64,000 bases of DNA from an uncultured Eubacteriales bacterium (lineage in GTDB: Bacteria; Bacillota; Clostridia; Oscillospirales; Oscillospiraceae): positions 1 to 64,000 of the forward strand of contig UQXI01000004.1 in NCBI GenBank assembly GCA_900544975.1, written 5' to 3'. Position 1 is the first letter of the stretch; the number at the start of each line of letters is the position of its first letter. Of the stretch, positions 25,845 through 35,244 are shown piece after piece. Below the pieces are notes generated by a model that was not told the DNA's origin, made no database searches, and was given only the letters and a program-made list of their open reading frames with translations. Both the position numbers and the translations under genes were made by a program.

Positions 25845-26516
25845 ATGGATTTGTTTTATCAAACGTATATCGCGCGCGAGGATCAGATTTATCAGTCCAT
25901 GCCTCGGAGAAAACCGGTTTCCGGTCAGGTGGATCCTCCGAAGCTGGAATTTGGGATGGATTGGCTGTGCCGGGGCGTCCATTCTGTGTTGGACTTTGGG
26001 TGCGGAAACGGGAGTCTGCTGTTTGCCTGCGCATACCGGGGCGTGGAAAGATTGGTGGGCATTGACCTGTCCCGCGAGGCTGTGGCGCTGGCTCGTTATG
26101 CCGGTGAGGATCTGCCCCAATGCCAATTTCTTTGGGGCAGTGTGGAAAAACTGATGGAGTTGCCAGACGCTAGCTTTGACGGGATCGTGTTGTCCAACAT
26201 TTTGGATAATCTCAAACCGGCAGACAGCCGGACTGTACTACAAGAAACGATTCGGCTGCTGCAACCGGAGGGCAAGGTGTTAATCAAGCTAAATCCCTAC
26301 CTCACCCGGGAACAAATAGAGGCCTGGGGAGTTCGGACCATAGAGGGAGATCTGCTGGATGACGGTCTGCTTCTTTGGAACCGGACGACGGAAGCCTGGC
26401 AGGAGGAACTCCAGCGGGATTTCCGGACGGTCCGGTTCGAGGATGTGTATTTTTCGGAATACGATCAGCACAATCGCATGTTCTTGTGTGAAACATTGCA
26501 AAACGCAAACAAATAG
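25845..26516 (+). CDS. Class I SAM-dependent methyltransferase
   Basis: A 223-residue protein with SAM-binding motif I VLDFGCGNGSLLFAC (about residue 46), an acidic residue after strand 2 (VGIDLSREAV) and FDGIVLSNILDNLKP as motif IV. The substrate cannot be told; the fold is that of small-molecule methyltransferases. TAGGAGG precedes the start 11 bases after recO, and mutS2 follows after 10 bases, so it is part of the operon. Confidence 0.85.
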   Translation: MDLFYQTYIAREDQIYQSMPRRKPVSGQVDPPKLEFGMDWLCRGVHSVLDFGCGNGSLLFACAYRGVERLVGIDLSREAVALARYAGEDLPQCQFLWGSVEKLMELPDASFDGIVLSNILDNLKPADSRTVLQETIRLLQPEGKVLIKLNPYLTREQIEAWGVRTIEGDLLDDGLLLWNRTTEAWQEELQRDFRTVRFEDVYFSEYDQHNRMFLCETLQNANK

Positions 26517-26526
26517 GAGAAAGACC

Positions 26527-28902
26527 ATGTGGGAATTGTATGAAAAATCGACAGAAAAGCTGGAACTCAACCGGGTTCTGGAGCTGCTGGCGGACTGTGC
26601 CGGGTCGGAGGATGGCAAGGCCGCCTGCCGGGCCCTTTGCCCCTCCAGCGATCTGGAGGAGGTCCGGGAGCTTCTGGAGCAAACCACGGCGGCCTGCACT
26701 ATGTCTGCTGTGCAGGGTTCTCCCGGCTTTTATGATGTAAAAAATGTAGACGCTGCTTTGGAGCGGGCTGACCGTGGTGGGAGCCTCTCTACCACGGAGC
26801 TTTTGCGGATTGCCGGGGTACTACGCAGCGCCAGAACGGTCAAGGGCTATTGGAGCGAGGAGGAGACCGCCCAGGTACTCACCCCGTTGTTCCAAGCGCT
26901 GACCCCCAACAAATACCTAGAGGACCGGATTTCCGGCGCCATTTTGTCAGAAGAGGAAATCGCCGACGCCGCCAGCCCCGCCCTGTCAGACATTCGCCGG
27001 CATATGCGTCAGCAAAGCGCCAAAATCCGGGAGACCCTGCAAAAGGTGGTCTCTTCCCCGGCGTATTCCAAGTATCTCCGGGAGCCCATTGTCACCATTC
27101 GCCAGGACCGGTATGTGGTACCGGTGAAAAGCGAGTTCAAAAACGAGGTGCCGGGCCTCATTCACGACGTGTCCGCCACCGGCTCCACCTTCTTCATTGA
27201 GCCCATGTCCGCTGTCAATGCCAACAACGCTCTGCGGGAATTGGCCATGAAAGAGAAGAAGGAGATTGAGCGGATTCTGGCAGAGCTGTCTGCCGAGGCG
27301 GCCGCTCATCGGGAGGACATCTCCGACAATTACCGGTTGCTCACGCAGTTGGATGTGATCTTTGCAAAAGCCCGACTGTCTTACCAGATGCGGGCGGGCG
27401 CCCCGCTGATGAATGACCAGGGGCAGATTGATTTGAAGAAGGCACGCCACCCGCTCATCGATCCCAAGGCAGTGGTGCCCATTACCCTGCGTCTGGGCAC
27501 GGATTTCGACAGTATGATCATCACAGGCCCCAATACCGGCGGCAAAACGGTGACCCTCAAAACCATTGGCCTTCTGACGCTGATGGCGGAGTGTGGCCTT
27601 CACATTCCCGCCGGAGACGGCAGCCGCCTGTCCACTTTTGACCGGGTTCTGGCGGACATTGGCGATGAGCAGTCCATCCAGCAGTCCCTGTCCACCTTCT
27701 CGTCCCACATGCGGACCATTGTGGATGTCACCGGGCAGTGCGACGGCCGGTCCCTCATTCTCTTTGATGAGCTGGGAGCCGGTACGGATCCGGCGGAGGG
27801 CGCCGCTCTGGCCATGGCCATCATTGAGTTCTGCCGGACCATGGGCAGTCGGGTGGTGGCAACTACCCATTACGCGGAGCTGAAGCTCTATGCCATGCGG
27901 ACCAAGGGGGTCATCAACGCCTCCTGCGAATTTGACGTGGAGACCCTGCGGCCCACGTATCGCCTGCTCATTGGCATTCCTGGGAAGTCCAACGCCTTCG
28001 CCATCTCCCGGAAGCTGGGGCTGTCCGAGGACATCATCAAAAAGGCAGGGGACATGGTGAGCCAAAGCGACAAGGACTTTGAAGATGTCCTCAGCCAGCT
28101 GGAGGTCCAGCGGCAGCAGATGGAGTCTGCCCGGCGGGAGGCCGAGCGGCTGCGCCAGGAGACCCAAGAGATCCGCAACGAGAGCGAGGCATTTCATCAG
28201 CAAATCCAGAAGGAACGGGATAAGGCCATGGAAAAGGCCCGGCGGGAGGCTCAGGAGATCCTGGACGACGCCCGCCGCACCGCCAACCAGGTTTCTGAGG
28301 AATTGAAACAGCTGCGCAAGCAGATGCGGGATGCAGCAGATGCCCAGGGCGTCAACCAGCGTCAGGCAGACCTGCGCCGGAGCATCAACGAGGCAGAAGA
28401 GCGGCTGTCCGTCCACAATCAGCCGGCGGAGCGCCCCCAGCCCACCCGGGCCGTGCAGCTGGGTGATACGGTGGAACTCCTGAAGCTGGGTACCAAGGCC
28501 AGTGTCATTGCCATCAACAAAGACGGCACATATACGTTGCAAGCGGGAATCCTGAAGCTGACAGCCAAGCCAGAGGAGGTCTACCTGCTGGAAGACGCCA
28601 ACAAATTCCAGGTGAAAAAGCCCCGCCCGGCCCACTCTGGACGGGAAATGAAAGCCGCCGCCATGCCCACGGAAATTGACCTCCGGGGAATGGATGCCAT
28701 TGAAGCCATCTGTGTCCTAGACCGCTTCCTGGATGAAGCCATGCGTTCCAATCTGTCCTCTGTCCGAATCATCCACGGGAAAGGAACCGGCGCCCTCCGC
28801 GCCGCCGTCCAGGAGGAGCTGCGCCGGAATAAGTTTGTCAAAAAATTCCGCCTGGGCGTATACGGCGAGGGAGAAGACGGAGTGACGATTGCGGAATTTT
28901 AA
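26527..28902 (+). CDS. mutS2: MutS2 endonuclease/ribosome rescue factor
   Basis: A 791-residue protein: MutS-type core, Walker A GPNTGGKT (about residue 333), signature STFSSHM, Walker B LILFDELGAGTD, a long coiled coil (about 515-630) and a C-terminal Smr domain with EIDLRGMDAIEA and VRIIHGKGTGAL. MutS2 suppresses homologous recombination and, in B. subtilis, splits collided ribosomes. AGGAGAAAGACC precedes ATG 26527. The full Smr nuclease motifs (LRGM, HGKGTG) are intact. Confidence 0.97.
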   Translation: MWELYEKSTEKLELNRVLELLADCAGSEDGKAACRALCPSSDLEEVRELLEQTTAACTMSAVQGSPGFYDVKNVDAALERADRGGSLSTTELLRIAGVLRSARTVKGYWSEEETAQVLTPLFQALTPNKYLEDRISGAILSEEEIADAASPALSDIRRHMRQQSAKIRETLQKVVSSPAYSKYLREPIVTIRQDRYVVPVKSEFKNEVPGLIHDVSATGSTFFIEPMSAVNANNALRELAMKEKKEIERILAELSAEAAAHREDISDNYRLLTQLDVIFAKARLSYQMRAGAPLMNDQGQIDLKKARHPLIDPKAVVPITLRLGTDFDSMIITGPNTGGKTVTLKTIGLLTLMAECGLHIPAGDGSRLSTFDRVLADIGDEQSIQQSLSTFSSHMRTIVDVTGQCDGRSLILFDELGAGTDPAEGAALAMAIIEFCRTMGSRVVATTHYAELKLYAMRTKGVINASCEFDVETLRPTYRLLIGIPGKSNAFAISRKLGLSEDIIKKAGDMVSQSDKDFEDVLSQLEVQRQQMESARREAERLRQETQEIRNESEAFHQQIQKERDKAMEKARREAQEILDDARRTANQVSEELKQLRKQMRDAADAQGVNQRQADLRRSINEAEERLSVHNQPAERPQPTRAVQLGDTVELLKLGTKASVIAINKDGTYTLQAGILKLTAKPEEVYLLEDANKFQVKKPRPAHSGREMKAAAMPTEIDLRGMDAIEAICVLDRFLDEAMRSNLSSVRIIHGKGTGALRAAVQEELRRNKFVKKFRLGVYGEGEDGVTIAEF

Positions 28903-28935
28903 AGCGGAATGTCAATGATGGGGAGCGAGCATCAG

Positions 28936-29475
28936 ATGAAAAAAGGGGTTATTCTATATCGGTCCAAGTACGGAGCCACGAAAAAATATGCGAGCTGGCT
29001 CGAGGAGGCGACCGGTTTCGATTGCATAGAGACGCCGAACGCCACGGTGGACGCAGTGAAGCAGTATGAAACAATCATATTGTGCGGCGGCATCTATGCG
29101 TCCGGAATCGCTGGCCTTTCGTTTCTGAAGAAAAACATGGAGAAATTAAAGGGAAGTAAAATCCTTGTGTTTTGCGTAGGAGCCTCGCCATATGACGAGG
29201 GCGCATTTCATGAGATCAAAGCGCATAACATGACTGGAATTCTGCAGGAAGTCCCGCTTTTTTATGGGCGGGGCATGTGGGACGAGAGCCGCATGACGTT
29301 TGTGGATCGAACTCTATGTAAATTGTTGCGGAAGTCCGTGGCAAAAAAGGATGCGAGCACATATGAACCCTGGATGAGGGCCCTTATGTGCGCGGCTGGA
29401 CAGTCCTGTGACTGGACGGACAAACGATATTTACATCCGCTGCTTGAGAGATGGAAGGACACGACTGTGGGCTAA
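28936..29475 (+). CDS. Flavodoxin-domain protein
   Basis: A 179-residue protein starting MKKGVILYRSKYGATKKYA, which is the FMN phosphate-binding loop of flavodoxin-like proteins (YxSKYGATxxYA, as in HemG-type menaquinone-dependent oxidases). ILCGGIYASGIAGLSF and VFCVGASPYDEG fit the flavin loops. It is likely a small FMN redox protein; partner unknown. GGGGAG lies ten bases before ATG 28936. Codon use is less GC-rich than in mutS2, which may reflect transfer. Confidence 0.75.
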   Translation: MKKGVILYRSKYGATKKYASWLEEATGFDCIETPNATVDAVKQYETIILCGGIYASGIAGLSFLKKNMEKLKGSKILVFCVGASPYDEGAFHEIKAHNMTGILQEVPLFYGRGMWDESRMTFVDRTLCKLLRKSVAKKDASTYEPWMRALMCAAGQSCDWTDKRYLHPLLERWKDTTVG

Positions 29476-29517
29476 CAGGCGAGAGGCATGCGAGCTGCTC
29501 CAGGAAGCAGAATTTGG

Positions 29518-29545
29518 TTGACTTTTGCCGCAAATTTGGTATCAT
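29518..29545 (+). promoter_or_regulatory. Promoter of the Crh-like HPr gene
   Basis: TTGACT (29518-29523) and TATCAT (29540-29545) are separated by 16 bases, about 57 bases upstream of the start codon. Confidence 0.6.
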
Positions 29546-29601
29546 ACTAGAAGAAGCATAAAAATGCTCCAAGGGACTGCACGCAAGGAGTGAGATTGAT
29601 T

Positions 29602-29862
29602 ATGTATCAACAGCAGACTGTGGTGAAATGCACTTCCGGCCTGTATAATGAGCAGGTCACCTATTTTGTTCAGCGAGCCAATGAGTTTCGGTCGAACATC
29701 TGGGTGGAACTGGGAAGCAAAAAGATGAATGCCAAGAGTCTTCTGGGCATTATGTCGATGTGCATCGGCGCCGGAGCCAGTGTGGTGATTTCTGCAGACG
29801 GCCCGGATGAGCAGGAGGCAGTTGCCACCCTGTGCGGCATGCTGCAGCGGGATGTTCTCTGA
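29602..29862 (+). CDS. HPr-like protein lacking His15 (Crh-like)
   Basis: An 86-residue HPr-fold protein. Aligned from the start, position 15, the phosphocarrier His of HPr, is Tyr (SGLYNEQV in place of the GIHARPA type), and Arg17 is Glu. The regulatory Ser46 is kept in KKMNAKSLLGIMSM. This is the arrangement of Bacillus Crh, which cannot carry phosphate in the sugar PTS but is phosphorylated at Ser46 by HPr kinase and then binds CcpA. It is inferred to be regulatory, not a PTS carrier. Start: ATG 29602 behind AAGGAG. It has its own promoter and terminator. Confidence 0.8.
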   Translation: MYQQQTVVKCTSGLYNEQVTYFVQRANEFRSNIWVELGSKKMNAKSLLGIMSMCIGAGASVVISADGPDEQEAVATLCGMLQRDVL

Positions 29863-29876
29863 GAAATTCGGCGATG

Positions 29877-29922
29877 ACTGCCTCGGATTTGGCCGCCTCC
29901 GGCGGCCTCTGAGGCAGTTTTG
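29877..29922 (+). terminator. Terminator of the Crh-like gene
   Basis: ACTGCCTC (29877-29884) pairs with GAGGCAGT (29911-29918) and an inner GGCCGCC/GGCGGCC stem tops it; TTTTG follows. uvrC starts 20 bases later. Confidence 0.8.
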
Positions 29923-29941
29923 CTGCGTTTGAGGGCTGAAT

Positions 29942-31768
29942 ATGACATTTGAAGAATTAAAGGATAAGGCGCTGTCCCTGCCCTTTGCGCCCGGCGTGTA
30001 TCTGATGCGGGATGCAGGGAACAAGGTCATTTATGTGGGCAAAGCCAAGAAGTTAAAAAACCGGGTGAGCCAATATTTTCAGGATTCTGCGGCCCATACA
30101 CCGAAAACCAGGGCAATGGTGTCGAAAATTGACCATTTTGACGTCATTGTTGCAGCGTCGGAGTTTGAAGCCCTGGTTTTGGAGTGCTCCCTCATCAAGC
30201 GGTATTTGCCGAAGTACAACATCCTCCTGAAAGACGATAAGGGCTATCCATACCTGCGGCTGGATATGTCGGAGGAGTATCCAAAAATTACAGTGGTTCA
30301 CAAGTTGGCCCACGATGGCGCGGCCTATTTTGGCCCCTATGGCAGCTGGGGAGTGACCCAGAATGTATTGCGGACCGTCCTTCTGACCTTGAAGCTGCCT
30401 GGCTGCAGCAAGCAATTTCCCAGAGACCTGGGGAAGGATCGGCCCTGTTTGAATTACCATATGAACCAGTGCCGAGGCTGGTGCCAGCTGAGCCGGAGCC
30501 CGGCGGAATACCGGGATACCATGGAACAAGCCAGGCTGCTTCTCACCGGAAACTATCAGAAGCTGGCCCAGGATCTGCGGGCGCAGATGCTGGAGGCTTC
30601 CGAAAATCTGCAATTTGAGCAAGCCGCAGAGCTGCGGGACCGGCTGAAGGCGGTGGAAGCTCTGGGGCAAAAACAGCTGGTGACGGCGGGCTCCATGGCG
30701 GACACAGACGTCATTGGCTTCGCCCAGACGGCAGCAAAGAGCTGCTTTGTGGTTCTGCACTATTCCGGCGGAAATCTTCTGGATAAGGAGTATGAGATTC
30801 AGCCCTACCAGGATTCTCCAGCGGCAGCGATGTCCAGCTTGGTGAAGCAGTACTATCTCTCCCGAGGCATTGCACCGAAGATTGTGCTGTTGCCAGAGGA
30901 GATGGAGGATGGGAATTTGTTCTCAGATCTCATGTTCCAAAATACCGGGCGGCGGACCCATTTTCGCGTGCCTCAACGGGGCGACAATGTGCAACTGGTG
31001 CAGCTGGCTCGGGAGAACGCCCTGCAAGAGGCCGAGCGGGTCACCAGCCGGGAAGAGCGGATTTCCGGCACATTGCAGCTGCTGGGAAAGATGCTGTCCC
31101 TGCCTCAGCCACCACGGCGGATGGAGTCCTTTGACATTTCCAACATGGCGGGGACGGACATTGTCGCTTCCATGGTAGTATTTTTAGACGGAAAACCTTA
31201 TAAAAAAGAGTATAAGCGATTCAAGGTGGAAGGTCTGGAGGATCAGGACGACTATGCGTCCATGGCACAGGTGGTGCACCGCCGTTTTGTGCACTACAAG
31301 CAGGCAGATGCGGGCTTTGATCAGGCGCCGGATCTCTTGCTGATTGACGGTGGAATCACCCACGCTGAGACGGCCAGGAGGGCGCTGGAGGCCCTGGAAC
31401 TGGACTTTCCGGTGTTTGGAATGGTGAAGGACAACAAACATAGAACCCGGGCCCTGGTGACGCCAGATGGCCGAGAGATTGCTTTGGACGGAACCCAGGC
31501 AGTCTTTGCTCTGATCGGTACCATTCAGGAGGAGACCCACCGCTTTGCCATTACCTACCATCGAGAGCTCCGCAGCAAGCGTCTGCGCTATTCTCAGCTG
31601 GACCAAATTCCAGGGGTAGGGCCTAAGCGCAAGGAACTGCTGCTGCGCCGGTTCAAATCTCTGTCTGCCATAGGTCAGGCCACATTGGAAGAGCTGAAGG
31701 CTGTGCTGCCAGCAGACGCAGCAGCGGCAGTTTATCGGTATTTTCACAAGGAAACTGCGGAAGACTGA
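29942..31768 (+). CDS. uvrC: Excinuclease ABC subunit C
   Basis: A 608-residue protein: GIY-YIG nuclease domain at the N-terminus (PGVYLMRDAGNKVIYVGKAK), UVR motif (about residues 200-235), RNase H-like nuclease with ESFDISNMAGTD and LLIDGG, and terminal helix-hairpin-helix (QIPGVGPKRKELLLRRF). It makes both incisions in nucleotide excision repair. GAGGG precedes the ATG. uvrA and uvrB are not in the window. Confidence 0.97.
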   Translation: MTFEELKDKALSLPFAPGVYLMRDAGNKVIYVGKAKKLKNRVSQYFQDSAAHTPKTRAMVSKIDHFDVIVAASEFEALVLECSLIKRYLPKYNILLKDDKGYPYLRLDMSEEYPKITVVHKLAHDGAAYFGPYGSWGVTQNVLRTVLLTLKLPGCSKQFPRDLGKDRPCLNYHMNQCRGWCQLSRSPAEYRDTMEQARLLLTGNYQKLAQDLRAQMLEASENLQFEQAAELRDRLKAVEALGQKQLVTAGSMADTDVIGFAQTAAKSCFVVLHYSGGNLLDKEYEIQPYQDSPAAAMSSLVKQYYLSRGIAPKIVLLPEEMEDGNLFSDLMFQNTGRRTHFRVPQRGDNVQLVQLARENALQEAERVTSREERISGTLQLLGKMLSLPQPPRRMESFDISNMAGTDIVASMVVFLDGKPYKKEYKRFKVEGLEDQDDYASMAQVVHRRFVHYKQADAGFDQAPDLLLIDGGITHAETARRALEALELDFPVFGMVKDNKHRTRALVTPDGREIALDGTQAVFALIGTIQEETHRFAITYHRELRSKRLRYSQLDQIPGVGPKRKELLLRRFKSLSAIGQATLEELKAVLPADAAAAVYRYFHKETAED

Positions 31769-31806
31769 TACTGTGTGACCAGAAGGTTACAAGAGGAGGA
31801 GACACC

Positions 31807-32367
31807 ATGAGAGTGATTGCAGGTGCAGCGCGGGGAATTCTACTGAAGACGCCAGAGGGTCTGCGTACCCGTCCCACAGCCGAACGGGTGAAGGAGGGAC
31901 TCTTCAGTGCCATTCAGTTTGAAATACCAGGCGCCCGGGTGCTGGATCTGTTTGCGGGAACTGGTCAGCTGGGCATTGAAGCTTTGAGCCGGGGGGCAAA
32001 GAGCAGCGTGTTTGTAGACGCAGGGTCAGAAGCCTGCCGGTTGGTTCGGGAGAATTTGCAGCGGACGGGATTGACCAGTCAGGCCCAGGTTGTTCAGGCG
32101 GACTATTTGCAATTCCTGGCCCGCTGCCAGGGCCCCTTCGATATCATTTTCCTGGACCCGCCCTATGCAGAAGTTTTTCTGGAAAACGCCCTGGAAAAGA
32201 TATCAGAAATTGACATTTTGGGCAACCGTGGTATAATGGTAACGGAGCGGCCTGTGGGGAAGGAGCTTGCATACCATTTCCCTGGTTTGGAACGGTCGCG
32301 GGACTACAAATACGGAAAAACCCTGATTACAATTTTCCGAAAAAAACTGTCCGAGGACGTAGAATGA
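31807..32367 (+). CDS. rsmD: 16S rRNA m2G966 methyltransferase RsmD
   Basis: A 186-residue protein starting MRVIAGAARGILLKTPEG, with VLDLFAGTGQLGIEALSRGA (SAM motif I) and catalytic LDPPYAE. It methylates G966 of 16S rRNA. AGGAGGAG precedes the ATG. It overlaps coaD by four bases, a common pairing. Confidence 0.96.
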   Translation: MRVIAGAARGILLKTPEGLRTRPTAERVKEGLFSAIQFEIPGARVLDLFAGTGQLGIEALSRGAKSSVFVDAGSEACRLVRENLQRTGLTSQAQVVQADYLQFLARCQGPFDIIFLDPPYAEVFLENALEKISEIDILGNRGIMVTERPVGKELAYHFPGLERSRDYKYGKTLITIFRKKLSEDVE

Positions 32368-32873
32368 AAATTGCCATTTATCCAGGCAGCTTTGACCCGG
32401 TTACCAATGGGCATTTGAATATCATCCGCCGCGCCGCCAATATCTTTGACAAGCTGATTGTCTGTGTGATGGTCAATGCGGGGAAAAAGCCGCTGTTTAC
32501 CCAGGAGGAGCGGACCGAAATGCTCCAGCGGGTCACACGGGACCTTCCCAATGTGGAGATTGATTATGCCGGAGAGCTTTTGGCCACCTACGCCAAGCGG
32601 CGGGGCAGCTGCGTGGTGATCAAGGGACTGCGGGCGACCTCCGACTTTGAAAACGAATTTCAAATGGCCCTCATCAATCATAAGATCAACCCCGATCTGG
32701 ATACCATGTTTTTAACCTCGGAGCACCAGTATATGTACCTCAGCTCCAGTACTGTCAAGGAGCTGGCCTGTTATGATGTGGAGCTCCAGGATTTTCTGCC
32801 GGAAGAGATTATACCGGATTTCAAAAGACGCATACAAGCCATGAAAACACAAGGAGGAACGATCCATGCATGA
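32364..32873 (+). CDS. coaD: Phosphopantetheine adenylyltransferase
   Basis: A 169-residue nucleotidyltransferase with YPGSFDPVTNGHLNII (the TxGH motif) and EHQYMYLSSSTVKELA, both typical of CoaD, which makes dephospho-CoA from 4'-phosphopantetheine and ATP. Coupled to rsmD by overlap; its 3' end overlaps the next gene by eight bases. Confidence 0.97.
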   Translation: MKIAIYPGSFDPVTNGHLNIIRRAANIFDKLIVCVMVNAGKKPLFTQEERTEMLQRVTRDLPNVEIDYAGELLATYAKRRGSCVVIKGLRATSDFENEFQMALINHKINPDLDTMFLTSEHQYMYLSSSTVKELACYDVELQDFLPEEIIPDFKRRIQAMKTQGGTIHA

Positions 32874-33366
32874 CAACGGCATCGAAGAACTGATTACAAA
32901 ACTATATGATATGGTGCAGGATGCACGTTCCCTGCCTCTGGGTGCCGATAAGTGCATTGTAGAGCGGGACAAGGTCCTGGATATGCTGGACGAGATCAGC
33001 AATCAGCTCCCCGGTGAGCTGAAGCAGGCGAAAACCATTGTAGATTCCCGCAATGAGCTCATCGCCAAAGCCAAGCGGGAGGCAGAGGGGCTGGTACGCC
33101 AGGCCCAGGCCCAGGCCAAGCAGCTGGTTTCCCAGGAAGCCACCTACAAGGAAGCCCAGGCCCATGCAGAGGAAATGATCCGCACAGCACAGGCGAAGAT
33201 CAAAGAGCTGAAGCAGGTCACCAACGACTATGTGGATGACTCCCTGAAGCGGACGGAAGAGGCCATCGCCGAAGCCCTGGGTGAAATCCGGGAGTCCCGC
33301 AGCCGCTTCCGCAAGCTGGTCAGCCCTCAGGAGCGGGTTGCTTCTCCGATTATCGAAGATGTATAA
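32866..33366 (+). CDS. Coiled-coil protein downstream of coaD
   Basis: A 166-residue soluble protein that is mostly helical, with an Ala/Gln/Lys/Glu-rich coiled coil (about residues 55-150) resembling the b subunit of ATP synthase. No catalytic motif is visible. Similar proteins regularly follow coaD in Clostridia and are often named ATPase without evidence. AAGGAGGAAC sits before the start, which overlaps coaD by eight bases. Confidence 0.8.
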   Translation: MHDNGIEELITKLYDMVQDARSLPLGADKCIVERDKVLDMLDEISNQLPGELKQAKTIVDSRNELIAKAKREAEGLVRQAQAQAKQLVSQEATYKEAQAHAEEMIRTAQAKIKELKQVTNDYVDDSLKRTEEAIAEALGEIRESRSRFRKLVSPQERVASPIIEDV

Positions 33367-33464
33367 TCGCATCGTTCAGCGGCTACCCGCTTTATAGAAG
33401 AATGATTATGGATAATTGCAGAGATTTTTTCATGCATGATTTCAGATACTTTATAAGTTAAGCG

Positions 33465-35072
33465 TTGGGATTGCTAGTGCTGTATTATATTAGAAAAAAG
33501 TGGCTTCAAAGCGCCCAAGTTTGTTTCCTGCTGGTATGTGAATGGGGGTTGCAGGCCACAGCATCCCTGTTCATGATCAAGACCTTTGATGCTATTTTCT
33601 GTCTGAACGTTCACGATTTCTTATTTTGGACAGGCATCAATCTTGGAACTTGGGGATTATACTTTGCTACATCTTGTCTACGCGAGATTGTCCAAGCCCG
33701 TACAATCCGGATTCTGAATAACGAGGTGCGTCATGACCTATACCAGACACTTCTCGAAAAAAGCTATCGGGACTTTCATGTACAAGACAGCGGGGAATAC
33801 CTATCTTGGCTGACCAATGATGTGAAGCAGATTGAAAACCTAGCATGGAAGCCATTTTTTGAATGCTTTGGACGGATTGCTCAGGTTTGTTGGTGTATCC
33901 TAGCACTGATGGCGCTTCATTGGTCTCTGGTTGCAGCGGCATTGATAATTTCCCTGCTGATGTGGTTTGTTCCGAAAGTGTTTGAAAAGAGTCTGGGGCA
34001 GCGGGGAAAAGATTGCAGTGAACAACAGGCTTCCGCGGTGGGAACACTCAAAGATCTGCTGTCTGGATTCGATATCTTTCGGCTGTTTCAGAAGGAGAAG
34101 CACTTTTTGGAACAGGCGGACGCTTCCAGTGAATTACTCGAAAAGCCTGCTTATCGTCTGAAACGGGCGCAGAACATTGCCTATGGGTTGATGGGTTATG
34201 TGAACGTGGCCTCTCAGTTTATTACAGATATCTTGGTTATGTTTTTGGCCCTCAAAGGTTTTGTAAGCATTGGCGTTTTTGCAGGCGCTGGAAATCTCAC
34301 CGGCGGTGTGGCAACCGGCTTGGATGGTATTACAAAACACCGCCTGTCTTTCTCTTCTGGGAAACCGTATTTTGAGAAAATCCATTTTCAAAATAAGCCG
34401 ATTTCTTGCGAGGCAGAACCGCAAGCCGTTTCGATTGAGAATGCGATCAGCCTCCAAAATGTGAGCTTTCAGTATGGAACCTCCCCAGTTTTGGACAACA
34501 TCTCCATGTCTTTTGAAAAAGGAAAAAAGTATGCATTGGTTGGTCCATCTGGCTGTGGAAAGTCCACGTTGTTGAAGCTCTTGTTAGGGTGGCTGCCTGA
34601 TTATTCCGGAACGATTGCTATAGATGGAAGGGACATCCGGAATTTTACTCCGGCCCAGCTTCAACGGCAAATGAGCTACATCCCGCAGGATGTCTTTTTG
34701 TTCAATACTACCATTCGAGAAAATATCACGATGGGCGATTCGTTTTCAGATGAGGAAATACAAAAAGCATTGCGGGATAGCGCGTTGGATCAGGAAGTTC
34801 TTGCAATGGAAAACGGTCTTGAAACTGTAGTGGGCGAAGGAGGAACTTGTATTTCCGGTGGGCAAAGACAGCGTGTTGCTATTGCACGCGCTTTAATCCA
34901 TAAACGCTCCATCCTGTTAGTAGATGAGGGTACCAGCGCTCTAGACCAGCAGAACGCAGATATCGTAGAAAATACGCTGTTATGCAATCCTGAGTTGACA
35001 TTGATCTTGGTTAGCCATCATTTATCCAAAGAGCGCAAGGCTCAATTTGCAAAGGTTTATGAGATGAGCTAA
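33465..35072 (+). CDS. ABC exporter, fused permease and ATPase
   Basis: A 535-residue half-transporter: a membrane domain with about five to six helices (to about residue 280), then an ATPase with Walker A GPSGCGKST, signature ISGGQRQR, Walker B SILLVDEGTS and the H-loop VSHHLS. Such proteins export peptides or lipids as dimers. The start is doubtful: TTG 33465 follows a stop by one codon, has no good Shine-Dalgarno, and the membrane domain looks slightly short. The gene is more AT-rich than its neighbours, which suggests acquisition. No precursor peptide or partner subunit is seen nearby. Confidence 0.8.
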   Translation: MGLLVLYYIRKKWLQSAQVCFLLVCEWGLQATASLFMIKTFDAIFCLNVHDFLFWTGINLGTWGLYFATSCLREIVQARTIRILNNEVRHDLYQTLLEKSYRDFHVQDSGEYLSWLTNDVKQIENLAWKPFFECFGRIAQVCWCILALMALHWSLVAAALIISLLMWFVPKVFEKSLGQRGKDCSEQQASAVGTLKDLLSGFDIFRLFQKEKHFLEQADASSELLEKPAYRLKRAQNIAYGLMGYVNVASQFITDILVMFLALKGFVSIGVFAGAGNLTGGVATGLDGITKHRLSFSSGKPYFEKIHFQNKPISCEAEPQAVSIENAISLQNVSFQYGTSPVLDNISMSFEKGKKYALVGPSGCGKSTLLKLLLGWLPDYSGTIAIDGRDIRNFTPAQLQRQMSYIPQDVFLFNTTIRENITMGDSFSDEEIQKALRDSALDQEVLAMENGLETVVGEGGTCISGGQRQRVAIARALIHKRSILLVDEGTSALDQQNADIVENTLLCNPELTLILVSHHLSKERKAQFAKVYEMS

Positions 35073-35115
35073 TTTGTCATATTATGATAAATAGGAGTTT
35101 ATTTATAGCAGGAAA

Positions 35116-35155
35116 CTGCACCCAGTCTGTCGGGCTGGTCAGCCCCCAGGTGCGG
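35116..35155. other. Stable structured intergenic segment
   Basis: CTGCACC (35116-35122) pairs with GGTGCGG (35149-35155), allowing one G-U, and an inner GGGCT/AGCCC stem (35132-35145) lies within. It is a GC-rich island in an AT-rich gap between the ABC and Nudix genes. No T-tract follows, so it is not a standard terminator. The rest of the 172-base gap shows only AT-rich promoter-like sequence. Confidence 0.35.
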
Positions 35156-35244
35156 AGTACATCCCCTATGATGAAGAACTATAATATGAGATTTTTCATA
35201 TCTGTAGTATAAGAATTTTATATTATTTTTCAAAGGAGATTAAT

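Noticed and set aside
26986..28635. 549-codon minus-strand frame opposite mutS2
   Set aside because: Antisense shadow of codon bias; no recognisable domain, while the plus strand encodes all MutS2 motifs.
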